A stretch of DNA of 64,000 nucleotides from Bacillota bacterium. GTDB lineage: Bacteria > Bacillota > Clostridia > Christensenellales > UMGS416. The stretch covers positions 8,915 through 72,914 of the forward strand of contig JAEZSE010000045.1 of assembly GCA_023421955.1 (NCBI GenBank). Reading direction: 5' to 3'. The notes beneath the pieces were generated by a model, which ran no database searches, was not told where the DNA came from, and saw only the letters and a program-made list of their open reading frames with translations. The translations under genes and the position numbers were made by a program. Positions 9,855 through 18,617 of the stretch are shown piece after piece. How positions within the stretch are numbered: position 1 is the stretch's first letter; the number at the start of each line of letters is the position of its first letter.

Positions 9855-9925
9855 TTACCCTCCCTTAAGCTGGCACATCGTGCCTGCGGCTAAGGGGGGA
9901 TGCCGCCCAGAGGCGGCAGGGGGGA
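9855..9925. repeat. REP-like repeat, family A
   Basis: Palindromic unit with CTTACCCTCCCTTAAG on the left and CTAAGGGGGG on the right, followed by a GCCGCC...GGCGGC hairpin. It sits between speE and speB. Confidence 0.7.
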
Positions 9926-10032
9926 TATTGCATGGCCGTGCAGGGCGAAGCCCTGCAAACCACCATTGCCCAACGAACCCTCACCCCTTACCCCTCCCCC
10001 AGGGGATTGGGGGAGGGGAGAGGAGTTTGAAT

Positions 10033-10893
10033 ATGATCCCATCGATCCCCATGAAAGACTGGCGCTTCCTCGGCTGCACGGCGGACTATGCCGACGCGGC
10101 CATCGTGCTGTTTGGCGCGCCCTTTGACGGCACGGTGAGCTACCGCGCCGGCACACGCTTTGGGCCGCAGGCCGCTAGGAGCGAATCCTTCGGCATCGAG
10201 ACCTGGAGCCCCTACCAGCTGGCAGACCTGGAAAACGCCCATGTGTGCGACCTGGGCGACATCGACGTGCCTATCGGCAACACGCCGGAGACGCTCCGGA
10301 TGATTGGCGATTTGGCATCAGAGGTGTTCGCCGGCGGTAAAAAGCTGCTGATGATGGGGGGCGAGCACCTGGTGAGCTTCCCAGCGATCAAGGCTGCCTA
10401 TGACCGGTATCCTGAGCTGTGCGTGATCCACTTTGACGCCCACGCCGATTTGCGCGAGGATTATCTGGGCGAGAAAAATTCCCACGCCTCGGCAATCCGC
10501 AGGGTGCATGAGGTGCTGGGCGATGGCAGGATCTGGCAGTTTGGCATCCGCAGCGGCACGCAGGATGAATTCCAGTGGGCGGAGGAGGGCCACACCGATC
10601 TGCATCCCTTTGGATTTGAGGGGTTGGCAGAAGTGGTGCGAGCGCTGGCGGGCAAGCCGGTCTATCTGACCGTCGATCTGGATGTGCTGGATTCGTCTGT
10701 CTTCCCGGGCACCGGCACGCCGGAGGCCGGCGGCGTCACGTTCCGGGAGCTGATGGAGGCATTTGGGGTGCTGAAGGGGCTCAACATCGTGGGTGCCGAC
10801 GCCGTGGAGCTGTCACCGCCCTATGATCCCAGCGGCGGCAGCACCGCCGTGGCCTGCAAGGTGATCCGGGAGCTGGCGCTGCTGATGGCTTGA
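10033..10893 (+). CDS. speB: Agmatinase
   Basis: 286 residues of the ureohydrolase family. It should hydrolyse agmatine to putrescine and urea with two manganese ions. Metal ligands are visible: G-G-E-H near 109-112, F-D-A-H-A-D near 134-139, and V-D-L-D-V-L-D near 213-219. Together with speA and speE this completes the arginine-agmatine-putrescine-spermidine route. The ATG at 10033 has GGAG eight bases upstream. A strong terminator follows 55 bases downstream, ending the polyamine block. Confidence 0.93.
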   Translation: MIPSIPMKDWRFLGCTADYADAAIVLFGAPFDGTVSYRAGTRFGPQAARSESFGIETWSPYQLADLENAHVCDLGDIDVPIGNTPETLRMIGDLASEVFAGGKKLLMMGGEHLVSFPAIKAAYDRYPELCVIHFDAHADLREDYLGEKNSHASAIRRVHEVLGDGRIWQFGIRSGTQDEFQWAEEGHTDLHPFGFEGLAEVVRALAGKPVYLTVDLDVLDSSVFPGTGTPEAGGVTFRELMEAFGVLKGLNIVGADAVELSPPYDPSGGSTAVACKVIRELALLMA

Positions 10894-10948
10894 GGCCATG
10901 CGACCTTTGAGCCTGTGGTGATTTCCTGAAAATGATTGTGATTGTAAC

Positions 10949-10985
10949 ACCCCTTCTTGTGTTTTCACAGAAGGGGTTTTCATTT
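10949..10985 (+). terminator. Terminator after speB
   Basis: Nine-base-pair stem ACCCCTTCT/AGAAGGGGT with an 11-base loop, followed by TTTTCATTTTTT. Confidence 0.92.
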
Positions 10986-11102
10986 TTTCATGCATCCTTT
11001 ATAATTTGCTTATTATAATATTGTAATATATAACCGGATGATGTAATATCTATCCTGTAAGCATTGTTAATAAATTAACAATTGAAAGGGGGTCGCCGAC
11101 GG

Positions 11103-11381
11103 ATGTATGCAACCAAGATCATGATGAAGAAGAATGCCGCTGTGAGCGATGAACTGCAGGCCATCGACCAGGTGTACGTGGTGGGAAATGTGTTTTTCCA
11201 GACCGGTTGGTATAAGCCGGAGTTCTTGCACGACTATTTGAAGGCCAACCCCAGATCCATCCAGGTGAACCTGGCGCCTTTCCCACCAATGAGCCCTGCC
11301 GGGGAGACTGGCAAAAAGTTTGTGGTGTCCGCCCCTGGGAAGAACGCGAAGGATGTGCTGCTGAACCTGCCAAGGGAATAA
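11103..11381 (+). CDS. Hypothetical protein, 92 aa
   Basis: I do not recognise it. It is a small soluble protein with a beta-rich centre (Q-V-Y-V-V-G-N-V-F-F-Q-T-G-W-Y) and a proline-rich stretch (F-P-P-M-S-P-A-G). The ATG at 11103 is preceded by AAAGGGGG with a long spacer of about ten bases. It is bracketed by terminators, so it is a single-gene transcript. Its position just before the first phage-like gene may be accidental. Confidence 0.6.
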   Translation: MYATKIMMKKNAAVSDELQAIDQVYVVGNVFFQTGWYKPEFLHDYLKANPRSIQVNLAPFPPMSPAGETGKKFVVSAPGKNAKDVLLNLPRE

Positions 11382-11404
11382 CCCCTTCTACAAACAATTT
11401 TTTT

Positions 11405-11432
11405 AGGCGGCTCCGCATTGGGGCCGCTTTAT
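11405..11432 (+). terminator. Terminator after the 92-aa gene
   Basis: GC-rich hairpin GGCGGCTCC/GGGGCCGC followed by TTTATATTT. Confidence 0.75.
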
Positions 11433-11445
11433 ATTTCCCTGCCCA

Positions 11446-11474
11446 TTGCCGCTGCCTTTGCCACCGTGTATTAG
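11446..11474 (+). promoter_or_regulatory. Possible promoter of the first phage-like gene
   Basis: TTGCCG at 11446-11451, 17-base spacer, TATTAG at 11469-11474. Weak match on its own. Confidence 0.4.
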
Positions 11475-11579
11475 TCTGGACAGGCTGTGCGCCGGTTCGT
11501 TATGCTGTTTGGGAGCGGCGGCTAGCCGATGCCCGGTCCGGTGGGGCGAATGCGGGCGGGAGGGTGGAGGGATTCTTTC

Positions 11580-12020
11580 ATGGCGTTGTTACAAGCGGAA
11601 ACTGTGGCAAAAGCAGGCGGCAAGCCACCCCGGAGGGCAGTGAGCCAGCCGGACTGGCGGCGGATGGCCGAAAAGGCCGTGGAATCAGGTGCGATGGCGG
11701 CGGAGGCGCTGCCGGCGGCGATGAGCCTGGCCGGGCAGATTGCGCGGTTGGAATCGCGCTTTGAGCAGTATTACCGGCTGGGCGAGGAGGATCCGGAGGT
11801 CAAAAAAGCTCAGTCCTCCCCCGAGGCGCTGGACAAGATGGGCAAGTGCGAAAAGCAGCTGGCGGAACTCAAACAGCGATTCTTCGAGCTGGCCGGGCTG
11901 GACCGGCAGCACGCCGCCCGCACGCGCCTGCTGGAATTACAGATTGAAACCGCCCAACAGGGCGGCGAGGTGGTGCTGAAGCTGGAGGGGTTTGGGGAGG
12001 CTGTGGGACAGCAGGAATGA
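11580..12020 (+). CDS. Candidate small terminase subunit / phage-like helical protein
   Basis: 146 residues, G+C-rich like the capsid genes. It is basic at the N-terminus (G-G-K-P-P-R-R) and then almost entirely helical and charged, with A-G-Q-I-A-R-L-E-S-R-F near 70 and C-E-K-Q-L-A-E-L-K-Q-R-F near 101. Size and place upstream of the large terminase fit a small terminase subunit, but no DNA-binding motif is certain. The ATG at 11580 has GGAGG ten bases upstream. An unrelated A+T-rich gene lies between it and the large subunit. Confidence 0.5.
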   Translation: MALLQAETVAKAGGKPPRRAVSQPDWRRMAEKAVESGAMAAEALPAAMSLAGQIARLESRFEQYYRLGEEDPEVKKAQSSPEALDKMGKCEKQLAELKQRFFELAGLDRQHAARTRLLELQIETAQQGGEVVLKLEGFGEAVGQQE

Positions 12021-12039
12021 CATACTGAACGCAAATGTA

Positions 12040-12069
12040 TTGTAGGCTATACAACTTTTTTGATATACT
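12040..12069 (+). promoter_or_regulatory. Promoter of the cysteine-rich protein gene
   Basis: TTGTAG at 12040-12045, 18-base spacer, TATACT at 12064-12069, 24 bases before the start codon. It shows that the next gene has its own promoter. Confidence 0.6.
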
Positions 12070-12093
12070 CAGAAAAAACATTGCGGAGGAGAC

Positions 12094-12951
12094 ATGAAGA
12101 CTCATTGTGATGATGTTTTTTTCGTAAATGAACAGCAATTGAAACTTATTCTTTCTGTTGATATCAACCTTGAAACGAAAGCGTGTGACTTAAGAGAGCT
12201 CATAAAAAAGGCACTCAAAATGGATGATGCTTCACAGATCGCGGAATGGCTTTATTATGATGCGAAAGATTTGAAAGAGAAGGCTCTTCTTCATACGATA
12301 GATCCAGTTTTCATGTCGAAGATTTATGATTCGAGCACACTATTGACAAAAGGTTTATATGTATCGGAATACTATACGAAAGCCATGAACATATTCATCA
12401 AGTTGGGCGCAAAAAAAAACGAAAACAAGAGGTTACGTAAAAGACCACCCACCTGTATCAAAGGATATTCAAGCAGCGCATCGAATGAACTTTCGTCGTA
12501 TATCAGGATGCATAACTCTGGGTTATGTGACTTTGGAATTGTATGCGCATGCGGCTGTTCCGACTTCACCGTCGCTGGGGTGCAGATTGTTGATACTCCT
12601 GTTATTTTTGATCAGATCACCATTCGTTGCACAGCATGCGATAGCCGGATAAACATATTTAACAGCAGATACAATGGATATGACGGTGTATTGGGGCATT
12701 GTTATCAAACTGAGCAATTGAAAGCCGACAAGGATAATCTCGTTGATTTATCCTGTCCCAAATGCAAAGGGTCAACCTTTCAGGTAGCTGTAGGTTTCGA
12801 ACAGACTGTTGACAAGGATGAAGCTCGGGATATGATACGGGAGGAAAACCTCAAGGTAAAACCGGAGGACTTGTTCACGTGGTTTATTGGCGCCGCGCAA
12901 TGCGCGGAATGTCATCATATATTTTCATTCTCCGATATAGAATGCGCATAG
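12094..12951 (+). CDS. Hypothetical cysteine-rich (zinc-ribbon-like) protein
   Basis: 285 residues, unrecognised. The N-terminal half is helical and charged. The C-terminal half has four Cys pairs that could hold zinc: C-A-C-G-C near 149, C-T-A-C near 177, C-P-K-C near 226 and C-A-E-C near 272. The gene is strikingly A+T-rich between two G+C-rich phage-like genes and has its own promoter, so it was probably acquired. Its composition resembles the toxin and immunity genes further on, so an immunity or cargo role is possible. It has a good GGAGG site before the ATG. Confidence 0.6.
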   Translation: MKTHCDDVFFVNEQQLKLILSVDINLETKACDLRELIKKALKMDDASQIAEWLYYDAKDLKEKALLHTIDPVFMSKIYDSSTLLTKGLYVSEYYTKAMNIFIKLGAKKNENKRLRKRPPTCIKGYSSSASNELSSYIRMHNSGLCDFGIVCACGCSDFTVAGVQIVDTPVIFDQITIRCTACDSRINIFNSRYNGYDGVLGHCYQTEQLKADKDNLVDLSCPKCKGSTFQVAVGFEQTVDKDEARDMIREENLKVKPEDLFTWFIGAAQCAECHHIFSFSDIECA

Positions 12952-13081
12952 CCTTTCCTATCCTTTTTGAGGGGTAAGCCCCCACGAAATCCATTTGCAT
13001 ACCAGCTGATGGCCGTGGCCTGATCATTTTTATTTCATGACTCAAGAACAAAAATCTAGGTTAACTTGAGAGGATAGCTTT

Positions 13082-14509
13082 ATGCCAAAATCCATCGTAT
13101 TGCCCTACCATCCCACTGAAAAACAATTGAAACTCCATCGCTCCACAGCCGACGAATGCCTCTATGGCGGTGCGGCGGGCGGCGGCAAAAGCACGGCGCT
13201 GGTGGCTGATGCGTTCATCCGCTGCATGAAGACGGCCGGCGTGAGCGCTTATCTGTTTCGGCGCACTTACCCGGAATTGATGGACACGCTGGTGCCGGCA
13301 GCGAGGCAGCTGATCCCCGAGTGCGCGGGGAAATATGTGGCGTCTGCCCATGAGGTGAGGCTCAAAAATGGCAGTGTGCTGCGGTTCCGCCATGTGCAGA
13401 ACGACGGCGATGTGAGGGCTTATCAGGGTGCGGAGATGCAGTATCTCTACATTGACGAGCTGACCCATTTCCCCAAGGCGGTCTATGACTATCTGAAGAC
13501 CCGCGTGCGGGCGCGGAAGGAGCTTGGCGTGGCGCCGCTGGTGCGGTGCGCCACCAACCCTGGCGGGCCTGGTCACGGCTGGGTGAAGCAGCACTTTGTG
13601 GACCCCTGCCCCAACGGGGGGCGGCGGGAGCTGGCGGTGTGGTCGGAGACACTGGGGCGCTCCGAGCGGCGGATTGTGGAATACATCCCGGCCAGGGCGG
13701 CGGACAACCCCCACTTGAATGAGAAGTATGTGTTTGAGCTGGAGCAGAAGCCCCGGCAGCTGCGGGAGGCGCTGCTGCTGGGCCGTTGGGATGCCTTTGA
13801 GGGGCAGGTGTTCACGGAGTGGCGCGACGAGCCTGATCATTATGCCGACGGCATCGGCACCCATGTGATCGACCCCTTCCCGATACCCCGAGACTGGCCC
13901 CGGTGGTGCAGTTTTGACTTCGGTTTTGCCAAGCCCTTTTCGGTGGGGTGGTGGGCGGCGGGGCCCGATGGGCAGGTATTCCGCACCGGCGAGTGGTACG
14001 GCTGCACCGGCGTGGCAGACGAGGGCCTGCGCATTGACCCGGTCGCCATTGCCCAGGGCATTTTGGCGCGGGAGCGGGAGATGGACCCCGGCGCGGCCTA
14101 TGCCCGCGTGGCCGACCCTTCCATCTTTGACGAGAGTCGGGGCATGAGCGTGGCAAAGCAGATGGCCCAGGCCGGCGTCACCTTCTTGCGGGGTGACAAC
14201 AAGCGCCTGCCCGGCAAGATGCAGCTGCATTACCGGCTCAGCATGGGGCAGGACGGCAAGCCGGGCCTGCAGGTCTTCCGCACCTGCAGGCAGTTCATCC
14301 GCACGGTGCCTTCGCTGTGTTACAGCGCCGCGAACCCGGAGGATGTGGACACCTCCGCCGAAGACCACATTTATGACGAGACCCGCTATTTCCTGATGGC
14401 CAACCCGGTCGGCAATGCGGCCAAACCTGTGGTGACATTGAACGGCTGGCGGCCCCCGGCGCTGGATCCGTTCGCGGCGGAAAAGAAGGCCGGGAACCCG
14501 TGGCATTGA
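13082..14509 (+). CDS. Phage terminase large subunit
   Basis: 475 residues. The DNA-packaging motor has an N-terminal ATPase with Walker A G-G-A-A-G-G-G-K-S-T (residues 29-38) and Walker B Y-L-Y-I-D-E-L (near 121-127). The C-terminal nuclease carries acidic motifs S-F-D-F-G-F near 278, A-D-P-S-I-F-D near 343 and A-E-D-H-I-Y-D-E-T-R near 430. All motor and nuclease elements look intact, so packaging activity is plausible. It is G+C-rich with a normal start at 13082. It is followed at once by a toxin carrier gene instead of the portal, which is 10 kb downstream. Confidence 0.92.
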   Translation: MPKSIVLPYHPTEKQLKLHRSTADECLYGGAAGGGKSTALVADAFIRCMKTAGVSAYLFRRTYPELMDTLVPAARQLIPECAGKYVASAHEVRLKNGSVLRFRHVQNDGDVRAYQGAEMQYLYIDELTHFPKAVYDYLKTRVRARKELGVAPLVRCATNPGGPGHGWVKQHFVDPCPNGGRRELAVWSETLGRSERRIVEYIPARAADNPHLNEKYVFELEQKPRQLREALLLGRWDAFEGQVFTEWRDEPDHYADGIGTHVIDPFPIPRDWPRWCSFDFGFAKPFSVGWWAAGPDGQVFRTGEWYGCTGVADEGLRIDPVAIAQGILAREREMDPGAAYARVADPSIFDESRGMSVAKQMAQAGVTFLRGDNKRLPGKMQLHYRLSMGQDGKPGLQVFRTCRQFIRTVPSLCYSAANPEDVDTSAEDHIYDETRYFLMANPVGNAAKPVVTLNGWRPPALDPFAAEKKAGNPWH

Positions 14510-14550
14510 GGCTCCCGGTCCTGGAGCGCAAGCGCAGGCGCAAGGAGATC

Positions 14551-15459
14551 ATGGATGACAAGAGGCTCAACATCTGGCAGAAGAAAGTCATGCTGGAAGA
14601 GCTGGATGAGCAGCAAAGCAGCCCGGCACCGGCCCAGCCCAAACCGGACCTGACTGCGTCAGGCGGCACAGGAGCGGGCATCAAGCCTGATGCAGGCCCG
14701 TCTCCAGGCCCGACCCCTTCCCCCACATCTTCCCCCGCGCCGGAGGAAACCCCTGCCCCCGGCCCGGCCCCCGAGCCTTCGCCCACGCCGCCGCCCCAGC
14801 CCAAAAAAGACCCGCCCAAACGCAAACCTGCTCAGCCCCGCGGGCCGCTCTACACCGATGACAACATCACCGCGCCGGAGGAAAGCCTTGACGATCGCAT
14901 GCGCAGGTATGCCGCCGAGCGCAGCGGGATTCAGAGTTCCAGCATCATTCCGCAGCAGGAAAAGGACAGCATCCTGGACGCCATCGACAGGAAATATGGC
15001 TTGAACCAAGGCCAGTATCAGAAGTGGCGCGTGGTGGATGAGAACCGCTCCAAGCTGAAAGCCAAGACCGACGATGTGAACCGCCTGCGCTCCGGCGCCG
15101 GCGGCCTGCTGCGCCAGCGCTTTGACGATGAGGTGGCAGACGACGCCCGCCAGGAGCGGGAGCGCATGCTGAAGCAAGCCGATGAAACGGTGAAGGGCTT
15201 CGGCCCCACGGTGGCCGGTCTTAATGGCAGGGAGCTTGACCCCACAAAGGTGGTGGACATCACGCTGGACGGCAAGCTGGTGGGAAATGCCCGCTATGCA
15301 GACGGGAAGGCCACCGGCAATCTGGGCGATGTGGTGAAGGGCCTGGGCGGCGATGTGGTGTGGGACAAGGCCCAGACCGGGGGCACCATTTATGACCCGG
15401 ATGGGAACATTGTTTCCTATTTGACGAAAAACTTGAAAAAGATGCCAAGGGGAATATAA
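14551..15459 (+). CDS. Polymorphic toxin carrier, N-terminal part (frameshifted)
   Basis: 302 residues in this frame. The start N-I-W-Q-K-K-V-M-L-E-E-L-D-E-Q is shared with the broken carrier at 26410. A proline-rich linker follows (residues 25-95), then a helical charged segment and a beta-rich part ending Y-D-P-D-G-N-I-V-S-Y-L. The frame then runs into a stop at 15457. In the -1 frame the sequence continues without break as E-K-L-E-K-D-A-K-G-N-I-I-R-R-Y into the metallopeptidase part. The shift therefore lies near 15420-15441, in an A-rich stretch (GAAAAAC, GAAAAAG). Directly behind the terminase gene; ATG 14551 has AAGGAG. Confidence 0.7.
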   Translation: MDDKRLNIWQKKVMLEELDEQQSSPAPAQPKPDLTASGGTGAGIKPDAGPSPGPTPSPTSSPAPEETPAPGPAPEPSPTPPPQPKKDPPKRKPAQPRGPLYTDDNITAPEESLDDRMRRYAAERSGIQSSSIIPQQEKDSILDAIDRKYGLNQGQYQKWRVVDENRSKLKAKTDDVNRLRSGAGGLLRQRFDDEVADDARQERERMLKQADETVKGFGPTVAGLNGRELDPTKVVDITLDGKLVGNARYADGKATGNLGDVVKGLGGDVVWDKAQTGGTIYDPDGNIVSYLTKNLKKMPRGI

Positions 15460-15473
15460 TCAGAAGGTACCCC

Positions 15474-16445
15474 TTGGTGGATGGGGAGGCACAGGTGGAT
15501 ATCGAGGAGGTTGCGGACAAATTTGCCGTGCCCTTCAGCTATTACCACGATAAGAATGGGGTTTACCGGGCTTACGCGCAGCCGGAGATGCGGGGCGCGC
15601 CGATTACGGTGGTGAGGAAGGAGGATCAGGTGTATATTGATGCGTATGTGGATTTTGATTTGCCTGACGCAATCCTCAATGATCCGGCGAAACAACAAAC
15701 CTATGAGGCGAAAATTCAACAAGCTTATGATTCCATCATGTCTACTTGGGATACAAGTAGTGTTAAGCGATACAATATCGACCCACTTGGGACAGAAACC
15801 GTGGAGTTGAATACAACAATACATTCCAACACTCCTTATGGCAAGCAATATGGCAATGGAATACCGAATGGTCATAAGTCATTGTCAATCAATATTGATC
15901 AAGAAGGTTTGCACAAATCCTTGTTTAAGTCAACCAGCCATGTTAATACAGCAAACCTGGAGGATATATCAGCATATGCGAGTGCTCTTGGTTTAATTGC
16001 CAATCCTGTGAGATCGATGAGTGACAAGGACAACAAGGATCTTCTATATAATGTTGGGGATGCTCTGGCTACTAAACAATATGAGAAGGCAGTATACAAC
16101 TGGGCAATGGAAAACCCTGGTCAGATGTGGCTTTACAATCCAGAGGACGCGGCGCATGAATTCGGGCATCTGCTGGGGTTGGGGGATGCGTATGCGGTAG
16201 ATTATCGAATGAATTACGAAGCGGATGACACAATGCAAACAGTGAATGATTATGGAGATGCTGTTACATTCTCAGTTCCATATGAGAGTATGACTGCAGG
16301 GAAGCCAAACAATGATGCCGATATCATGCGAGGTGGATACAAAGGGACAAATAGAGTATCTAATGCCAATGTCATGTTGATTATGAACCAGATTTGGAGA
16401 AACGGCAATCCTTACTACTATGACAAAGATATCAAAAAGAAATAG
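15474..16445 (+). CDS. Polymorphic toxin carrier, C-terminal zinc metallopeptidase toxin
   Basis: 323 residues counted from TTG 15474, most likely the continuation of the preceding frame and not a separate gene. A zinc-binding motif H-E-F-G-H-L-L-G-L-G-D lies at residues 228-238, the metzincin-like HExxHxxGxxD pattern. The sequence turns A+T-rich from about 15650, as expected for an exchangeable toxin end. The predicted action is proteolysis in a target cell. The frameshift may keep it silent, be corrected by ribosomal slippage, or be a sequence error. A lipoprotein gene follows after 17 bases. Confidence 0.65.
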   Translation: MVDGEAQVDIEEVADKFAVPFSYYHDKNGVYRAYAQPEMRGAPITVVRKEDQVYIDAYVDFDLPDAILNDPAKQQTYEAKIQQAYDSIMSTWDTSSVKRYNIDPLGTETVELNTTIHSNTPYGKQYGNGIPNGHKSLSINIDQEGLHKSLFKSTSHVNTANLEDISAYASALGLIANPVRSMSDKDNKDLLYNVGDALATKQYEKAVYNWAMENPGQMWLYNPEDAAHEFGHLLGLGDAYAVDYRMNYEADDTMQTVNDYGDAVTFSVPYESMTAGKPNNDADIMRGGYKGTNRVSNANVMLIMNQIWRNGNPYYYDKDIKKK

Positions 16446-16462
16446 CCAATGGGGAGACTAAT

Positions 16463-17626
16463 ATGAGAAGAAGTATTAAGCAGGTGTTCTTCATCGGGAT
16501 TCTCTTTGTGTTATTCTTTATCCTAACAGGATGTGGCTCTAGACCGATTTATTTCATGTCCAGCCCTCCTCTGTTATATGGCATGGAGGGCTCAGATGAT
16601 TCTTTGCTGGTAATTCAACAAAATGATAAATTCGGTTATGCAGATGCAACCGGCAAAATTGTAATCAAACCACAATACTTGTATGCAAGGCCTTTTCATG
16701 ATGGTGTCGCCGCTGTCAAGGGCACACAGGGTAAGTTTGGATATATTGATAAGACCGGAAGGCCTGTTATCCCATTCCGACTTTATGGGGCAACTGATTT
16801 CCACAATGGGGTCGCATTTGCCAGCGACAGCCTAACCAACGCAGGCGAGCTTAATTATGAGTTAATCACCATAATAGACACAAAGGGGAAGGCTATACGG
16901 CAAACGACATATACCAGTATGTCTGACTTTTCTGATGGAATCGCTTTTGCATATCAGTATAACAGCAAAACTAACGGCTATGATCAAATTCCTATGGATT
17001 TGCATGGTGCAAAGGTTGACATTGTATCACCCGATGAAGACTCAGCTTGGATTGATCCATTTTCTGAAGGTATTGCATACGTCCGGGTAAAGGGCAGCAC
17101 TGGTTTCTTTGTTGATAAAACTGGTACGCAATCGTTTGTGAACTGCTTTGTGGATTCGCAAATCTTTTCTGATGGGTTAGCTGCTGTGCAAACGGGAAAA
17201 AAGAAAAATCTGTGGGGCTATATTGATAAGACTGGGAAACTGATTATAAACGAATCTTACCTATTTGCCGGCAGGTTTGGTCAAGGCATCGCACTGGTGG
17301 AAGGTGACGACGGAACATGGGAGATCATTGATGCTGATGGGAAAATAAAGTGTTCTGCATTTGGCCCGGTTGATACCGCCCTTTCTTTCGCTGAAGGTTT
17401 GTGCGCAGTTGGAAAACTGAAGGGAAAATATGAGTATTACCACTCTCCTTGTCCGCCTTACAAACTTGATTACGACTGGGGCTTCATCGACACCACCGGC
17501 AAGCTGGTGATCGATTTTCAGTATGACCTGGTGACACCCTTCAAAAACGGAATCGCCCAGGTGTTGGTGGATGGCAGGATCGGCTATATTGACAAGACGG
17601 GCAAGTATATCTGGGAGCCAAAGTGA
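16463..17626 (+). CDS. WG-repeat lipoprotein, candidate immunity protein
   Basis: 387 residues. Signal peptide with lipobox L-T-G-C near residues 21-24, so it is anchored on the outer face of the membrane. The mature part is built from WG/K-F-G-Y-I-D-K-T-G-K repeats with conserved F-x-x-G-x-A spacing, at least six of them. It starts 17 bases after the metallopeptidase toxin and is terminated behind. The position is that of an immunity gene, and a surface protein could block a secreted protease. No experimental precedent for this pairing is claimed. ATG 16463 has GGGGAG upstream. Confidence 0.75.
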   Translation: MRRSIKQVFFIGILFVLFFILTGCGSRPIYFMSSPPLLYGMEGSDDSLLVIQQNDKFGYADATGKIVIKPQYLYARPFHDGVAAVKGTQGKFGYIDKTGRPVIPFRLYGATDFHNGVAFASDSLTNAGELNYELITIIDTKGKAIRQTTYTSMSDFSDGIAFAYQYNSKTNGYDQIPMDLHGAKVDIVSPDEDSAWIDPFSEGIAYVRVKGSTGFFVDKTGTQSFVNCFVDSQIFSDGLAAVQTGKKKNLWGYIDKTGKLIINESYLFAGRFGQGIALVEGDDGTWEIIDADGKIKCSAFGPVDTALSFAEGLCAVGKLKGKYEYYHSPCPPYKLDYDWGFIDTTGKLVIDFQYDLVTPFKNGIAQVLVDGRIGYIDKTGKYIWEPK

Positions 17627-17635
17627 GGGGCGCGG

Positions 17636-17667
17636 AGCGCCGGACGAAGGCCCGGCGCTTTGTGTTT
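17636..17667 (+). terminator. Terminator after the WG lipoprotein
   Basis: Eight-base-pair stem AGCGCCGG/CCGGCGCT followed by TTGTGTTT. Confidence 0.75.
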
Positions 17668-17695
17668 GACAGGCATGTGCCGTTTCCGCTAGACT
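17666..17695 (+). promoter_or_regulatory. Promoter of the double GNAT gene
   Basis: TTGACA at 17666-17671, 18-base spacer, TAGACT at 17690-17695. The same -10 sequence occurs before the portal gene. Confidence 0.65.
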
Positions 17696-17717
17696 GGCGG
17701 GGAGTGGAGGTGCCGCC

Positions 17718-18617
17718 ATGAAAATCATCACGCTGGAGCAGGACAGGCTGCCGGACTTTGTGTGCTATTGCATAGCACACCGCCCGGAGGTGGACGAGTC
17801 CTATCTGTATGATGAGGATCTGGAGGGCTTTGCCATCGGGCTGGACAACCCCACGGTGTTGGCTGTGGATGATGGCGGTACGGTGATTGGGGCCGGGTCG
17901 CTGGTTCTGAACGACCACATGCGCCGGGGCAACCGGGCGAGGGTGCGCATCCTTCATGCCGAAGAGGGTCAGCCGGACGCATATGAGGGCATGTTCCAGG
18001 CGCTGCTGCCCAGCATGGCCGGGGTGGGGCACCTTTACGCGTTTGCGCCGGATCGGAACCGGGCGCAGATAGAAGCACTTGACCATTTGGGTTTCATGGT
18101 GGACCGCTATTCCTTCTTCCTGGTGCGGGAGGATCTGCCTGTGCAAGATGTCATGCTGCCGGAGGGGTTTGTCATTGCGCCTTGTGAAGCGGGCCGCGAT
18201 GAGCTGGCCTGGTGCGAGGTGCGCAACGCCGCCTTTGCGACCCTGCGGGGCAGCGAAACGCCGATCACGGCGGAGATGGCCGCAGGCCAGATGTTCGGCG
18301 GCGGTGTGCTGCCCGGCGGTGCGCTGATGCTGCGGCACGGCGGGGAGCCGGTGGGCGTGGTGCGCGTGGGGGAAGACACGCTGGATGGCCAGCCGGTGGC
18401 GGAGATTGGCCCCTTGGCGATTTTGCCCGGTTGGCAGGGCAAGGGCCTGGGCCGGAGCTTGCTGCGCGCGGCGCTGCGGCGGGCCAAGGAGTGCTGCTAT
18501 GGCCGGGTGGTGCTGTGTGTGAACGCGGAGAATGAGCGGGCGGCGAGGCTTTATGAAAAGGAAGGCTTCCGCAAGCACGAGGTGGCCGTGTGCTACCGGT
18601 TTGACTTGGTGAAGTGA
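17718..18617 (+). CDS. GNAT acetyltransferase with two GNAT-like halves
   Basis: 299 residues. The C-terminal half is a clear GNAT: I-L-P-G-W-Q-G-K-G-L-G-R-S-L-L near 233-247 and N-E-R-A-A-R-L-Y-E-K-E-G-F near 274-286. The N-terminal half resembles a degenerate GNAT, so this is probably a tandem-GNAT protein of mycothiol-synthase-like layout; the substrate is unknown. It has its own promoter and is G+C-rich. It is host-type, and separates the terminase-toxin block from the portal. ATG 17718 follows GGAGGTG. Confidence 0.83.
   Translation: MKIITLEQDRLPDFVCYCIAHRPEVDESYLYDEDLEGFAIGLDNPTVLAVDDGGTVIGAGSLVLNDHMRRGNRARVRILHAEEGQPDAYEGMFQALLPSMAGVGHLYAFAPDRNRAQIEALDHLGFMVDRYSFFLVREDLPVQDVMLPEGFVIAPCEAGRDELAWCEVRNAAFATLRGSETPITAEMAAGQMFGGGVLPGGALMLRHGGEPVGVVRVGEDTLDGQPVAEIGPLAILPGWQGKGLGRSLLRAALRRAKECCYGRVVLCVNAENERAARLYEKEGFRKHEVAVCYRFDLVK

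Noticed and set aside
13061..14506. 481-codon reverse frame opposite the large terminase gene.
   Set aside because: The terminase frame has Walker motifs and nuclease residues. The reverse frame is low-complexity and lacks a start signal.
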